A DNA stretch of 18,403 bases, taken from NCBI GenBank assembly GCA_001584585.1, contig LSYV01000072.1, positions 188,467 to 206,869 on the forward strand, in the 5' to 3' direction. Positions 8,362-17,761 of the stretch are shown one piece after another. The notes below the pieces were generated by a model that worked only from the letters and a program-made list of their open reading frames with translations, was not told the origin of the DNA and did not search any database. A program made the position numbers and the translations under genes. The DNA is from Gonium pectorale (taxonomy: Eukaryota > Chlorophyta > Chlorophyceae > Chlamydomonadales > Volvocaceae). How positions within the stretch are numbered: the first letter of the stretch is position 1; the number at the start of each line of letters is the position of its first letter.

Positions 8362-9062
8362 TCAGTCGTTCTTCTTGTCCTGCTTGGGTTTGCTCTTGTC
8401 TGAGTCGTCCGTGACCTCCCGGAAGGCCACCACCAGGAAGAGGGCGACCACCTGTGGCCCATGGCGCGTGTGCCGCACATCGTCCCCGTTAGCCAGCCGT
8501 TGGCCAGCAAGCACCGCAAAACGCAATACAACAGCCAAGGAGGAGCATGGCATTTTTTAGCTAAAGCGGAAGTTTTAGCCTATCGCAAGGTCGTGTGTAA
8601 GGAGGAGGGGGCGACGACGGCATTGATACGACCGGCAGCGTGCGCCCCGACCGGGCCGAGACGCACCACGTTAACGCCGATGACGGCAAGGATGGCGCTG
8701 GCCACCGCGCGCTGCTCGGGAACAGGGATGCCCACGGTCAACTTGTAGAGGCCTGCGGGGCCCCGAGCGTCGGCGTGCCGGTCCGGTTAGACCATGCCTG
8801 GGTGTAGCGAGGCAAAGCCGCGAAGCTTACCGTCCAAGTACCCTTCGTATGATGCGAAGTACAGCCCCAGGGGACACGTTACCTGCGAGCAGAGGGTTGC
8901 CATGGACAGTCAGCGGGGCCATTCATGAGACTGGCGAATTTGTACTTCACATACCATGAGAATCGAAAACGTTAGGATTGTTACGAGGGCGCGACCGGCG
9001 CCAGCAGGGTAGGATGGCCCCCCCGACTGAGCCTTCTGGACCGGCTGGGCTTTCGGTGCCAT
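8362..9062 (-). CDS. VMA21: VMA21-like V-ATPase assembly integral membrane protein, complete, four exons
   Basis: Exons on the minus strand, in order: 9062-8955, 8882-8831, 8752-8667 and 8451-8362. Introns start GTATGT, GTAAGC and GTGCGT and end GCAG, GCAG and ACAG. The joined 336 nt encode 111 aa plus TGA. The protein has a short N-terminal tail (MAPKAQPVQKAQ), a first membrane helix with the VMA21 hallmark PLGLYF (residues about 24-46), a short lumenal loop, and a second helix (ASAILAVIGVNVVVALFLVV). It ends in KKND, a KKxx ER-retrieval signal comparable to the dilysine tail of yeast Vma21. VMA21 chaperones assembly of the V-ATPase Vo sector in the ER. Length is typical of the family (about 80-110 aa). 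The ATG gives the expected short cytosolic N-terminus. It is convergent with the kinase gene. Confidence 0.92.
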
Positions 9063-9360
9063 TGTATAAAGTCAGCGCTTCTGCGTTCTGTCCAACTCGG
9101 TGGTCTCGCGTGGTCTCGCGTGGGGGCTGGAGACCAAGGCGCTGGTTTCGGAGGTGGATTCATGGGCACGAACCCAAGGCCTGACAGCCCACCTCGAGGC
9201 AGGCCTAGCTCCCATCCGCTAATACCATCCATCTCGTCAGGCCGACTGAAGTCCCATAGCAGAAGACAGCCACCCGTTGCCACTGGTCCAAATCGGGAGG
9301 GCCTGCCTGTCGCCCGCCATGCCCTGTACTCGGCGCCGGAAACACCGCACCCCTGGGTGT

Positions 9361-9389
9361 TGAAATACGACGAGCGCAAGCGTGAAAGT
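9361..9389 (-). repeat. Short dispersed repeat, copy 3 (intergenic, reversed)
   Basis: The reverse complement reads ACTTTCACGCTTGCGCTCGT, then CGTATTTCA, matching copies 1 and 2 apart from two substitutions. It lies about 300 bp upstream of the VMA21 start. Confidence 0.55.
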
Positions 9390-9868
9390 GATGGTGTCGT
9401 TGGGTGTGTTTGGCCGTAGAGGCTGCCTTCCCTGTTTCCGTATCTTTTTTCACCCTGCCTCTGTGCCTTGCACTTCCCGTGAAAGTCAATAGCCGCCCGA
9501 GAAGGGGACTGCGCGTCGACATCAGCGGGTGCCGGTTTCAGTCTTGAACACCTTGACTGGCGCCCGGAGGCCCGTGCTGGCGACCCTACCCAAGAGCACT
9601 TGGCAAGGACATGAGCAACATATAGCTCCTTGAAATCGCAGCGTGGTTACACTCGTGTCATTGAGCCGGGACATGCGGGTCTCTCCAGGGCGCAAAACGT
9701 ACAGAGGGTCTGGAAATCTGTCACCTGCCGTCGCGTGTTATATCTCATCGCAAGATCAAAGGCCCGTTGTAGCCGTCGCATCTGGGAGCCTTACCCAACC
9801 AAACTGTAAACGAGTGCCCAAAGAAAGAAATCCAGCAACTTCAAACATTGCCCGTCCAGCAGCATCGT

Positions 9869-9873
9869 TTACA
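9869..9873 (-). terminator. Candidate TGTAA poly(A) signal, Gln-rich gene
   Basis: This is the first minus-strand TGTAA I find downstream of the stop at 11272, which would imply a 3' UTR of about 1.4 kb. A second lies at 9647-9651. The evidence is weak because the motif is only five bases. Confidence 0.2.
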
Positions 9874-10683
9874 CAACCGTACGGGCAGCACACATACGTA
9901 TCGGTAAACAGGGAAGACTCTCCAAACAGCAAACAGCGCAGCCAGATAAACCGCAGCAGCAAACGCGTGCTAGTTCTGTGTGTAAATGGGTCATTGGTAA
10001 GGGGCATACACGTGCCCAGCGTGCAGGTGCACAACTGTACATAGCAACTACTGCAGCCGGGAGGCCCGCACGCTCGGCCGCCCCGATTCGTCCGGAGGGC
10101 GCGTGCGAGCCGCCCTCTACGGCATCGTCTGGGGCCCTTGCCCCAACTGGACACGCACTGAATTCTGACCGCCAGCACCCAGCCAATGCTGCAATGACTG
10201 TTCAGGCCCACGTGCCCATCAAACTGAGAAATGCGCCAAAAGACACCAACACCACCAGGGTACACCGTTTTCTGGACCCGTGCACCGGGAACGCCTGCTC
10301 CGCCATTCGGGCTGGAGCGAACGCCCAGAGTGAAGCTGCAGGTACGGCAGCCCGCCCCCACGGAGAGCGGCCCCCGAGACCTGCTGGTCCAAACGCAAGA
10401 ATGACACGAACAGAAAACGCAAACCTGGTTTGAATTCGCACGCCAAGGTCACAAGACATGAATACACGGCTAACAGGGGCCGAAGAGGGCCCAAGTCTTA
10501 ACACGCCGAGGCTTTCCAAGCGATGACCGATGCTGCGCCGCTCGAGAGGCATTAAAGGTGTGCCTTGCCACACAGTTGTCCATTCAGCAGTCCCTACCGC
10601 CAGCCGTCAAGCGTCACAGATACGGTACTAGGGGGTTGAATGGGTTAGCCGTTGAACGGTTAGTTGTGTATGAATCAATGTCG

Positions 10684-10700
10684 GGTTCAGAGTCTGAACC
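10684..10700 (+). repeat. Small palindrome GGTTCAGA-G-TCTGAACC
   Basis: Perfect 8-bp arms around a single G. Nearby GCCGTTGAACGGTTAG adds a second small hairpin. Both lie in the putative 3' flank of the Gln-rich gene. Function unknown. Confidence 0.6.
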
Positions 10701-11271
10701 GTCACGCAAGATAAAACATGGGAAATGGGGTGGGATGCGTTCGTAACGTTATGATGCCGCGTCTGTCCTCGTCAGGACATTAGTAACCCAGGCTTACCAA
10801 CGCCACATCATGATTGTGATTGGGTCCGCTGCGCCTGCTCGTCTGTGCCATCATCGCCCTTTGCTGTGTCCGCCTAACCTCTGCTTCTACCTGCCGTATT
10901 GCCGTTCCGCTCCTAACTATCTTGTAATCTGCCTGCTTGCACCTGCGAATCACTGCTGCGCAATAGCGCAACCGCGCTGTCTGCCGCGCCACCATGGCCA
11001 CCAGTCAACACTGGCAGCGCCCGTATGCTCCGGGGGAATTCCAAGTTTAAGCTGCTCCTCCAAGTGTTACTCGGAGCAGTGCTCTCCTCATCCAAGGTAC
11101 TACAAGCCATCTGCTGCCCTACTCACTAAGCTGGCGCACGCACCGCTCCTTGCGCCACCCTGCACTTGGCCCGTCCGCTTGCACCCTTCCCGCTGCACCT
11201 GCCTCTGGCCATGACTCACTGCTAGCTACCGACTCGTCCATCCATCGCCGCCCACTGCCATACTTATCCTC

Positions 11272-14200
11272 TTAGTACGAGCGGACCGCGTGCGGCGCTC
11301 CGGGTGCTTGGTGCGCGGCATGCGCTGCGGTACCCGGCGCCGCGCCAACGGTGTTGGGAAAGCCGGCGTAGGACGGCTGCGGCTGGTGATGGATCTGATG
11401 AGCCGCATTGCGCGGCTGCGGCGGGGCGTATGGCGCCGCCACGGGTGGTCCCACACACATCCCGGCCGGCGACGACGGCGCCCGGCTGCTGTGAGGTGCG
11501 CACTGCGGTAGCGGTGGCGGGATGTAGTGCTGCGTCATGCTGCCCGGCATTTGCGGCGCGCCGCTGGCGCCCACCACTCGTTGCCCCTGCTGCTGCTGCT
11601 GGTAGGGTTGGCTGCCCGCCTGGGTAGATGAGGCAGGGTGCACGAAGCTGCTGCTGCCACCAGTCCCATAGTTGTCAGCCGAAACGGATGGCGAGGGGCA
11701 GGACGGGTGGGCCTACGAGGTGCGGAGGGAAGAGACGCGGGGGCGTTCAGACTTAGGGGCGAGCTCTGAACGGCCGAGGAGCCATGGCTGCTTACAATGC
11801 CTTACCAAACACCAGACGATCATCCATGAAAGCAAAGTCAGGACAGGCAGATATATAGCTCCCACACCGTCACTACATGTGAAACTCACATCCGCTTCCA
11901 ATGGGCTCACCTGCACCGCTAGCGGGGCGTATCGAGGGCGCACGCTGCGCCCGCCGCCCGGCCCAACCGCGCCGCCACGCCCGCTAACCGTCCGCGCCAG
12001 GGATGGGCGCGGCAGCGGCAGCGGTGGCTGTGGGCGCCCTGCAGTGGCCCATGGCGCCGGGCTGTATGGGGCCACGGGCTTCGCGGCTGGAGGACACCCA
12101 TGAGGCGCCGCGCCGCTGAAGTCCGGCGCTCCGGCGCTATGCGGAGGTCCAGCAGGCGCAGGGGCCGGGGTGCCTGGCCTCGGGTTGCAGCAGGGGAGGT
12201 TGCAACGACCGGGTGCGGGTGCCGGCTGCGGCGGTGGGTTGCAACAAGGTAACATGCAGCGGCCGGGCTGTCCCGGGGCCGCCATAGGCGGCCCGCTGGG
12301 TGGCGGCAGCGGGGCAGCCGCCAGTGCTGGCGCTGGCACCGGCGGCGGCGCAGCCCCGGCAGCCTGTCTAAGGCAGTCTGGGCAGGTGCAGGGCCCCGAG
12401 GGCCCGGGCCCTGAAGTGGGCGCGGGGGCCGGCGAGGGCCGCCATGAAGCGGGCGGAGGCTGCTGTTGCGGTGGAGGTGCCGGCGGCGGCAGCGGCGCAT
12501 GGAGCTGCATATGCACGCCTGTTGGCGGGTACACAGGCGGCGCACCGACTGCCAGCGCAGCTCCGCTTGGTCCCGGAGGAGGTCCCTGCCCTTGGGCAGG
12601 CCTGGCGTAGGCTGCCGGCTGGCAACAGGGTCCCGTGCAGACGAAGCGCCCTGGGGGCGGCGCCACGGGTGCCGAGCCCGGGGCATGCTCCATGGGAGCT
12701 ACCCCTAGAGGCACGCTCGACGCCGGCACCTGCCCAGGAGCCGCCTGGCGGACCGCCTGGGCAGGCTGTGCTGGCTGCCAACCCCTGGGATTGCCTGAGT
12801 CGCCAACGACCTGGCCGTGGCTATTGGGTCGGGCGGTGGCGGCACCGCCGCCACTACTGCGCAGGGCCTCCCGAAGGAACTGCAGGTGTGCCTCGTTGTC
12901 GTCCACCTCGCACTCTTCCCCCGCGCGGGGTGGCCATTGCGGCACCGCGGCCCCAGGGCTGCTGTCACCGCCTGTGCTGCTGAGCCGCTCCTTGAGCACA
13001 CCGGCCGCAGCGGCATTCGCCCTGGGGGGCACGAAGTCAGAACTGACGCCGGCGGCGGCGCCGCCTGGCAACGTTGACGCCGGAGCACCCCACAGCTCCT
13101 CCTCCATCTCGGACAAGCCAAGCTCGATATCATTGGAGATCGGGATGGGACGCTCCGTGTGCTGCCTGGTCCCGTCGATGCCTCCGGTCCCGGGGTCGCT
13201 CAGCCGCACGAGCGCCCCATCACCTGCGGGCGCCGCAACAGGGCCGGCATGCTGCGGGGGAGCTTGCGCGCTCGCCGGGCGCACCGGCCCCCCACAAACG
13301 CCGGCCGGCAGATGCGCCGGCATGCGGCCGGGCGTGCTGGCGGTGGAAGCCGTGTTGGCGCCGGCGCCAGCGGCCGGCCCTCCGCTGCCGCTGCTGGCGA
13401 AGTGCGCGCGGCCGTAGGGGTGATGCGGCGCAAGCCGCGAGGCGACCGCCGGCTGCGTTGCACGGCGGATGGCTCGCGGTCTGGAGCCGGGCGCAGCGCA
13501 GCCGCACTCGCAGCTCAGGCTCGAGCCCCAGGCACCCGCCACACCGTTACCGGCGGCGGCGGCTTGCCGTCGCGGCTGTATGAGGTCTTTCAGGCACTGG
13601 CCGTCCAGTACATCGGCCGGGCCCCCGGCGCACGCTGGCGTTCCGGGCCGCTGCTGGGATGGCACCGCTGGATGGTGAGGGGCTGCAACGCGGTCGGCGA
13701 CGCCGTGGCGCGGCGGCTGCGTCGGCGCCGGCGGTGCGGATGGCCCCGACTGCGATGGAAGGCGCTGCTGCTGCGCAAGTGGCGGTTGCGACAAGTGCTG
13801 GCGTAGTGACGGCTGCTGCTGATGGTGCTGCTGCAGCTGGAGGTGCGGTTGCCGGGGGTGGTTCTGGGGCGCATAGTACGGGGGCGGCTGGTGCGGCTGC
13901 TGCTGCTGCTGCTGCTGCAGCAGAGCGGGAGGTTGCCGCGGGATGGCGCTCCCCGAGACGCAGGTGCTTGAGGGTGACAGCGGTGGTGCCGGCAGCGGCC
14001 CTAGCCATGAGTCTGCCTCTCCGGCTGCACGACTGGCACAGGGGCGGCCGCCGCCACCAGTCAGGGAGCTGGCGGCTGTGGTACGACTCATGCCCATGCC
14101 CATACTTCGGAGGATTACGCGACCGGGCCCGCCTGCACTCAGTGTGTCGGCGCCGCTGTCGCTGTCGCACGATGGGTCGCCGGTGGTGACGGCGGCGGTG

Positions 14201-14883
14201 TGGGCAAAGTCGCCGACAGGAGCAGCTACGCTTGTCGAGGTGAAGGGCGTGGCACAGGCTCCCTCGTCGGGCGTGTTTGGAAGGCAGATGGTGGTGGGGA
14301 CGGCATTGGCAGCAGCAGCCGGGCCAGCCGCATTGACGGCTGGTCGCGCGCCACAGGCCGTGCTGGCGGGAGGAAGAGGGTGGGACGAGGCGGCAGACGC
14401 AGGGGGCGGGGCTTCACCTCCCGGCGGGCACGACGACGGGCTCGCTACGTTTCGTGGCTGAGCGCTGCAATCGCCGGCTGGCGCTGGGGCCACGCCTCCG
14501 TCAGCAACGGGCTGTGAGCAATCGGCATGCCCGACTTCCGTAGCAGGCAGGGGCACCGCTGGCGACGATGGCCCTTGCCATGGGAGCCACACGTCATCAG
14601 GAGCAGCCGTATCCTCCATACAAGCGCCTTGCTCCGGAGAGCCCAAGACATCGGCATCCACTCCATCGGCAGCGACAATGTCGGCCCAAGCTACATCGTC
14701 GAGGTTGCACCCCGTGACCTCAACTTCGCCGCGCGTTGGTGCCGCCTCCGGCGTCTTATCAGCAATGCTGACACCCCCAAGGAGCTTGTCTGCCTCTGCT
14801 GGGCTGACGTCGACCATGTCCCAAGGTGCGTCCAGACCATCCAGACCATCCAGCACGTCGAAGGCGTCGGCGTCACCATCCAT
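11272..14883 (-). CDS. Gln/Pro/Ala-rich low-complexity protein with Cys-pair motifs, unknown function, two exons
   Basis: Exons 14883-11911 and 11712-11272 are joined by a GTGAGC...CTCGTAG intron of 198 nt in phase 0, giving about 1137 aa plus TAA. Reading through the intron would instead end in an unrelated tail. The start is the ATG at 14883; the frame extends 11 codons upstream only to a GTG. The N-terminus is acidic (DADAFDVLDGLDGLD). A poly-Gln tract and HQQQ-rich region span about residues 320-365. Cys motifs CTGPCC, CTCPDC, CMLPCC and CNLPCC fall near residues 747, 831, 874 and 892. The second exon is also Gln/Pro-rich (PYQQQQQGQ). Short ordered-looking islands include IELGLSEMEEELW and NEAHLQFLREALR. 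Composition would suit a transcriptional or RNA-associated scaffold, but that is speculation. I recognise no domain. The 2973-nt uninterrupted coding exon contrasts with the intron-dense kinase gene. Confidence 0.75.
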
Positions 14884-14932
14884 ATCCCGGCGGCCTAGTA
14901 TGGTTCGTGCAGTCACGCTTCTGCCTCCAGGT

Positions 14933-15032
14933 CTGGGGGGGGGGGGGTGAGAGGCAAGGTGTGAGCGCGTTACGCATCGCCGGCTGGCATATGCACCTCG
15001 GCAGGGTTAATTCGATACGCCGAACAACTCAC
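14933..15032 (-). other. Putative 5'-UTR intron of the Gln-rich gene
   Basis: On the minus strand TAGACG is followed by a consensus donor GTGAGT at 15032-15027. The intron ends in a long C-run and CAG at 14935-14933, giving a 100-nt intron. This places the ATG at 14883 about 50 nt into the second exon. The upstream exon boundary and transcription start are not defined. Confidence 0.5.
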
Positions 15033-15035
15033 CGT

Positions 15036-15047
15036 CTACAGGATCAT
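15036..15047 (-). promoter_or_regulatory. Minimal uORF (Met-Ile-Leu-stop) in the predicted 5' UTR
   Basis: ATGATCCTGTAG lies in the putative 5'-UTR exon, ending three bases before the donor at 15032. If this exon is transcribed, the four-codon uORF precedes the main ATG and could lower translation of the Gln-rich protein. It depends on the UTR model. Confidence 0.35.
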
Positions 15048-15285
15048 CGCACCTACTCCTTAAGCAACGCGCGCCCTCCTTCAAACGGAAGGCGCGTGGG
15101 CACAACGTCGGTTTAAACAAACTCTTAAATACGTGCCTAGCCTGACTCCTAGATTTGAGGCCAAATTTCGCAGCCGATCGCTTTGTTTGGGCGTAAGGAA
15201 GTAGCTGCGCGTTTGAGTCACAGCGGGAGGTTGCGGAGTGGCCCGGCTATGCGCGAATATTGAAGCTGCTTTGTAAGAATAAAGT

Positions 15286-15536
15286 TTACTGAGGATGCGG
15301 CCTAGCTGCAGCGCTGCGGCGCGTTTGTGCGGTTACGTGCCAACCATCTTCTCGTACGAATTTCAGTAGCGCCCCACAGCACTCCTCGCCCGCTCTTTCG
15401 GGCTGCATTTTGCTGCGGTGGTCGAGCTTTGCGTACACGGCGGGCAGCGCACAGGGGTCAGGCGCTACCCCCCACACCCCGTTCCTCCGGGTCTCAGACA
15501 GAATCCAGCACGCCTTTGCATAGCTATTGGCAGTCC
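15286..15536 (-). CDS. Last exon of an unrecognised minus-strand gene
   Basis: The frame runs from a TTTATAG acceptor at 15539-15537 to TAA at 15286 and encodes TANSYAKACWILSETRRNGV and about 63 further residues, including PAVYAKLDHRSKMQPERAGE. It has balanced composition, unlike the GC-shadow frames around it. An alternative acceptor (CCCCAG, exon start 15567, phase 0) would add LCGFHTVSFIG. I do not recognise the family. It is probably the 3' end of the gene whose first exon is 16537-16761, but the intermediate exon or exons could not be resolved. Confidence 0.5.
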
Positions 15537-15903
15537 CTATAAATGAAACGGTGTGAAATCCGCAAAGCTGGGGCCGGAGCATATTTGAAACTGGCGCGCA
15601 GCTGCCCCACACCGCAGCTGAGGCCTACTCAACCATGTGTGACAAACCGCACAATACATGACTGGGGATGGCACGTACATGCTCAAGCTCCGGTCATACG
15701 CGGGGGGTTACTGTACACCGGTAATGCTTGCCTGCACGGTCCTACAGTATGTGTGGAAGTCAGGGAAGTCAGTCGTGCTTCAACAGCACGGCGGCCTGCA
15801 TCGTGGATCCGCGCCGGGGTCTGGGAACCATCAGACAAGAACACTGTCGTTTCAGGCAAGTAATAGAGAGTGTCATAGCAAATGTTTCCAACGGTCCATT
15901 GAC

Positions 15904-15960
15904 AGGGTTCAAAGGCGTTCTCAAAGTCCCCGTCTTCCTTTGAGAACGCCTTTGAACCCT
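15904..15960. repeat. Perfect 23-bp inverted repeat with 11-nt loop
   Basis: AGGGTTCAAAGGCGTTCTCA plus AAG at 15904-15926 is exactly complementary to 15938-15960. The loop is TCCCCGTCTTC. It sits between the two exons of the minus-strand gene, so it is probably intronic. It could be a hairpin small-RNA source or a foldback element. No mismatch or bulge is present. Confidence 0.9.
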
Positions 15961-16536
15961 CCAATCCCCCGTCCTCCCCTCGCCTCTGGCACCTCAGCTG
16001 GAGTCCGCACGGCCTCAAAGCCACCCCGTTGCTGTTCCTAGTCACTAACGCAACGGTTTTCTGGCTAATGAACCACCCATGGACCAGCCGGTCCTCCCTC
16101 CCTAAGCTGTGCACGGCTGGGCCCTGCCTCCCCAAACCGGCCGGGAGCATCTCAAGGCCCACCCCAATCCTGCCTTCGTGCGACATGGACGCGCGTGAAG
16201 GCACTGCTCGCGCAGGTGCATCGACAGCATGGTCTTGCACGGTGGGGCTTACGGCCAGGTCCTTCGGCGCACGGCGCCCTACGCACCGTATGTCACTCCC
16301 CGATTTGGCCCTCATCCCGCAGGCGCCACGTAGTACGGGTTGCAGGATACGGTTCCGTCAAGAGCGCGGAGGAGGGAAGTATGCGGATGCGATGAGTGGA
16401 TGGGCGGGTAGAGGGTCGTGGTTGCCGCCTCTGCCCCGCTCCAGCACCTGACGCCATATGGTACGGTGTACCTTGTGTCTCTGACAGCCTGCAGGTGGAC
16501 TGCCACCGCAGCTGGCGGGGCCTCCTTCATACGCAC

Positions 16537-16761
16537 CGTAACCATAACAAATTTGGAGATGCTCCATTTGTCAGGCGTGTTATCCGACCCCGTTGAGAAG
16601 TTGCGCTCTGGCAGGCCGAGCGCGAGGACAAGTCCGGGGCCCCGGGCAAGCAGCGGACCAGCCCCACGGCGTGCAGCCATGCACGCGCTGCTCATCATCC
16701 GACCGCGGGAGCGCCCGCCCTGCAGTGCCGTACTGCACCCGGCAGCAAAAACTTCACGCAT
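16537..16761 (-). CDS. First exon of a probable organelle-targeted protein, unknown function
   Basis: ATG at 16761 opens 75 codons that end ACG before a good donor GTGCGT, phase 0. The sequence is Arg/Ala/Gly-rich and lacks acidic residues from residue 5 to 51, then reads PERNFSTGSDNTPDKWSISK. This resembles a mitochondrial presequence with an R-x-(F/Y)-S cleavage context. A start at the internal MM (residues 22-23, 16698) is equally possible and frees more promoter space. Reading past the donor gives a 149-aa frame whose tail looks random. It is likely joined to 15286-15536. The ATG lies only 74 bp from the divergent start at 16836. Confidence 0.45.
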
Positions 16762-16835
16762 GGTGAGGCGTGCCGTACGTTGAGCTAGTGCTGTGAGGGT
16801 AGAGCAGTGAGACGGCCGCCATCCCAGCCACCGTC

Positions 16836-17224
16836 ATGGCGTTCCTCGCACAGCGCTTTGGCGGCGCGAGTGCGCTCGCTGCTGGTGCCCGTGCCTGGCT
16901 GGGAACGCTGTGCGCAGTATGAGGGGGGGAACGCTGTGCGCACTATGAGGGGGAACACTCACCCATGTCAGCCCGACCGGGTGTGTCATAACGGTGTGGC
17001 TGCGGCCCGGCGGGCAACCAATGCAAGGAGCGATTGTTGCCCCAAACGTGCACAAAGGACGGCAGGAGCAGTGGCGAGCTCTCCACCTTGCCTCGCTGCC
17101 TTGTACATGTCCTACCTCATACTCCCGCCACCCATCCCCCGGATTTGGGCAGGTCAGCATTCCAGCGCTCGACCCACAGTCGCCTGACCCTTTTGCTTGG
17201 ACCCACTCGGACCGTTGCTATTGA
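16836..17224 (+). CDS. Putative 50-aa protein with presequence-like N-terminus, two exons
   Basis: Exon 1, 16836-16916, encodes MAFLAQRFGGASALAAGARA and WLGTLCA. The donor is GTATGA. Exon 2, 17153-17224, follows a GGATTTGGGCAG acceptor and encodes VSIPALDPQSPDPFAWTHSD then RCY and TGA. Both junctions are phase 0, giving 50 aa. The N-terminus is Arg/Ala-rich, without acidic residues, and looks like an organelle presequence; the C-terminus has a natural, non-shadow composition. It could be a small subunit of an organelle complex, but I cannot name it, and an extra exon in the 236-nt intron is possible. It is head-to-head with the gene starting at 16761, suggesting a shared promoter. Confidence 0.4.
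16901..16952 (+). repeat. 26-bp tandem duplication across an intron donor
   Basis: Units 16901-16926 and 16927-16952 differ by one base. The first contains CAGTATGA, the putative donor of the small gene; the second reads CACTATGA and has lost the GT. A partial third unit follows. Confidence 0.85.
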
Positions 17225-17761
17225 GGGCGGGCCAGAGGGCCCCACCCCCGAGGATGCCTCGCATGCATCGCCACAGGGCTCCGACCTCCCTCGCCCCCCG
17301 CGCCAGCCACGGCTGGCACCCGCGACCGCGTATCCATGCAGTTCTCCGTCCGCCCGCGAGGCCGCTGGGGAAAAAAACTACTGACGCTTGGCGGCTCAGC
17401 TGAACTGTTCCCATGGTGCACAGGCGGCTGCCGCAGTGCAGCAGTGAGGGCCCTCTGCCGGACCATGCGCCAGCCGCTAGCGACCGCTTGTCAGAGTTTC
17501 AGGCAGCACCCCTACCCCCATGCCCCACGTGGCCGCCCGCGCAGCCGGGCCGCCGCCGCCGGGACTCAGACGCATCACCTCGCAACACGCGCCGTCTTGT
17601 GCTGGGCCACACGTGACCCGCGGGTCACTTCCATTCCGTCCTCCGACCTCTAGTGGGGAGCCGTGTACGACGCGGGTGGCCCTAGTTAAGTCTCGCGCAT
17701 TATGTATATATACAGTGTTTCACGAGGATTAGATACATCGTGTTCTTGTAGTCGATGTACA
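17225..17761 (+). other. Intergenic region: 3' flank of the small gene and promoter of the next
   Basis: No coding segment with splice or domain support was seen. I found no plus-strand TGTAA in it. The last ~60 bases hold a TATA box and the probable transcription start of the gene at 17762. Confidence 0.5.
17705..17712 (+). promoter_or_regulatory. TATA box (TATATATA)
   Basis: TATATATA lies 50 bp before the ATG at 17762 in otherwise GC-rich sequence. A start about 25-30 bp downstream would leave a 5' UTR of only some 25-30 nt. Confidence 0.6.

Larger units (their letters stand above)
9063..11271. other. Gene-poor interval: VMA21 promoter/5' side and 3' flank of the Gln-rich gene
   Basis: No coding sequence with domain or splice support was found, although open frames of 130-200 codons occur on both strands (for example 9643-10044 and 9756-10361). 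Both flanking genes are on the minus strand, so this holds the 3' UTR of the Gln-rich gene and the upstream region of VMA21. Minor structures are a tandem TGGTCTCGCG pair near 9101-9120 and a palindrome at 10684-10700. Confidence 0.5.

Noticed and set aside
9756..10361. 201-codon minus-strand frame in the gene-poor interval
   Set aside because: Cys/Arg/Gly-rich composition without domain, splice or promoter support; likely 3' UTR of the Gln-rich gene.
11713..11910. Direct read-through of the Gln-rich frame to a stop near 11713
   Set aside because: A GTGAGC donor and CTCGTAG acceptor in matching phase join it to a second Gln/Pro-rich frame, while the read-through tail has unrelated composition.
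13894..13924. CTG/CAG run as a notable expansion repeat
   Set aside because: It is a short in-frame poly-Gln tract of the minus-strand protein, ordinary for Gln-rich algal proteins.
12444..14461. Several plus-strand frames of 150-260 codons opposite the Gln-rich gene
   Set aside because: They are antisense shadows of a GC-rich, low-complexity coding exon with no domain or splice support.
14884..14916. Upstream GTG as the start of the Gln-rich protein
   Set aside because: Eukaryotic nuclear genes start at ATG; the first in-frame ATG is at 14883 and a probable splice acceptor lies just upstream.
15904..15926. GGGTTCAAAGGC as a tRNA T-arm
   Set aside because: No acceptor stem, anticodon arm or D-arm can be placed around it; the sequence is one arm of a perfect hairpin.
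15683..16315. 210-codon minus-strand frame
   Set aside because: It runs through the perfect hairpin and has no recognisable domain; more likely intron plus possible short exons of the surrounding gene.
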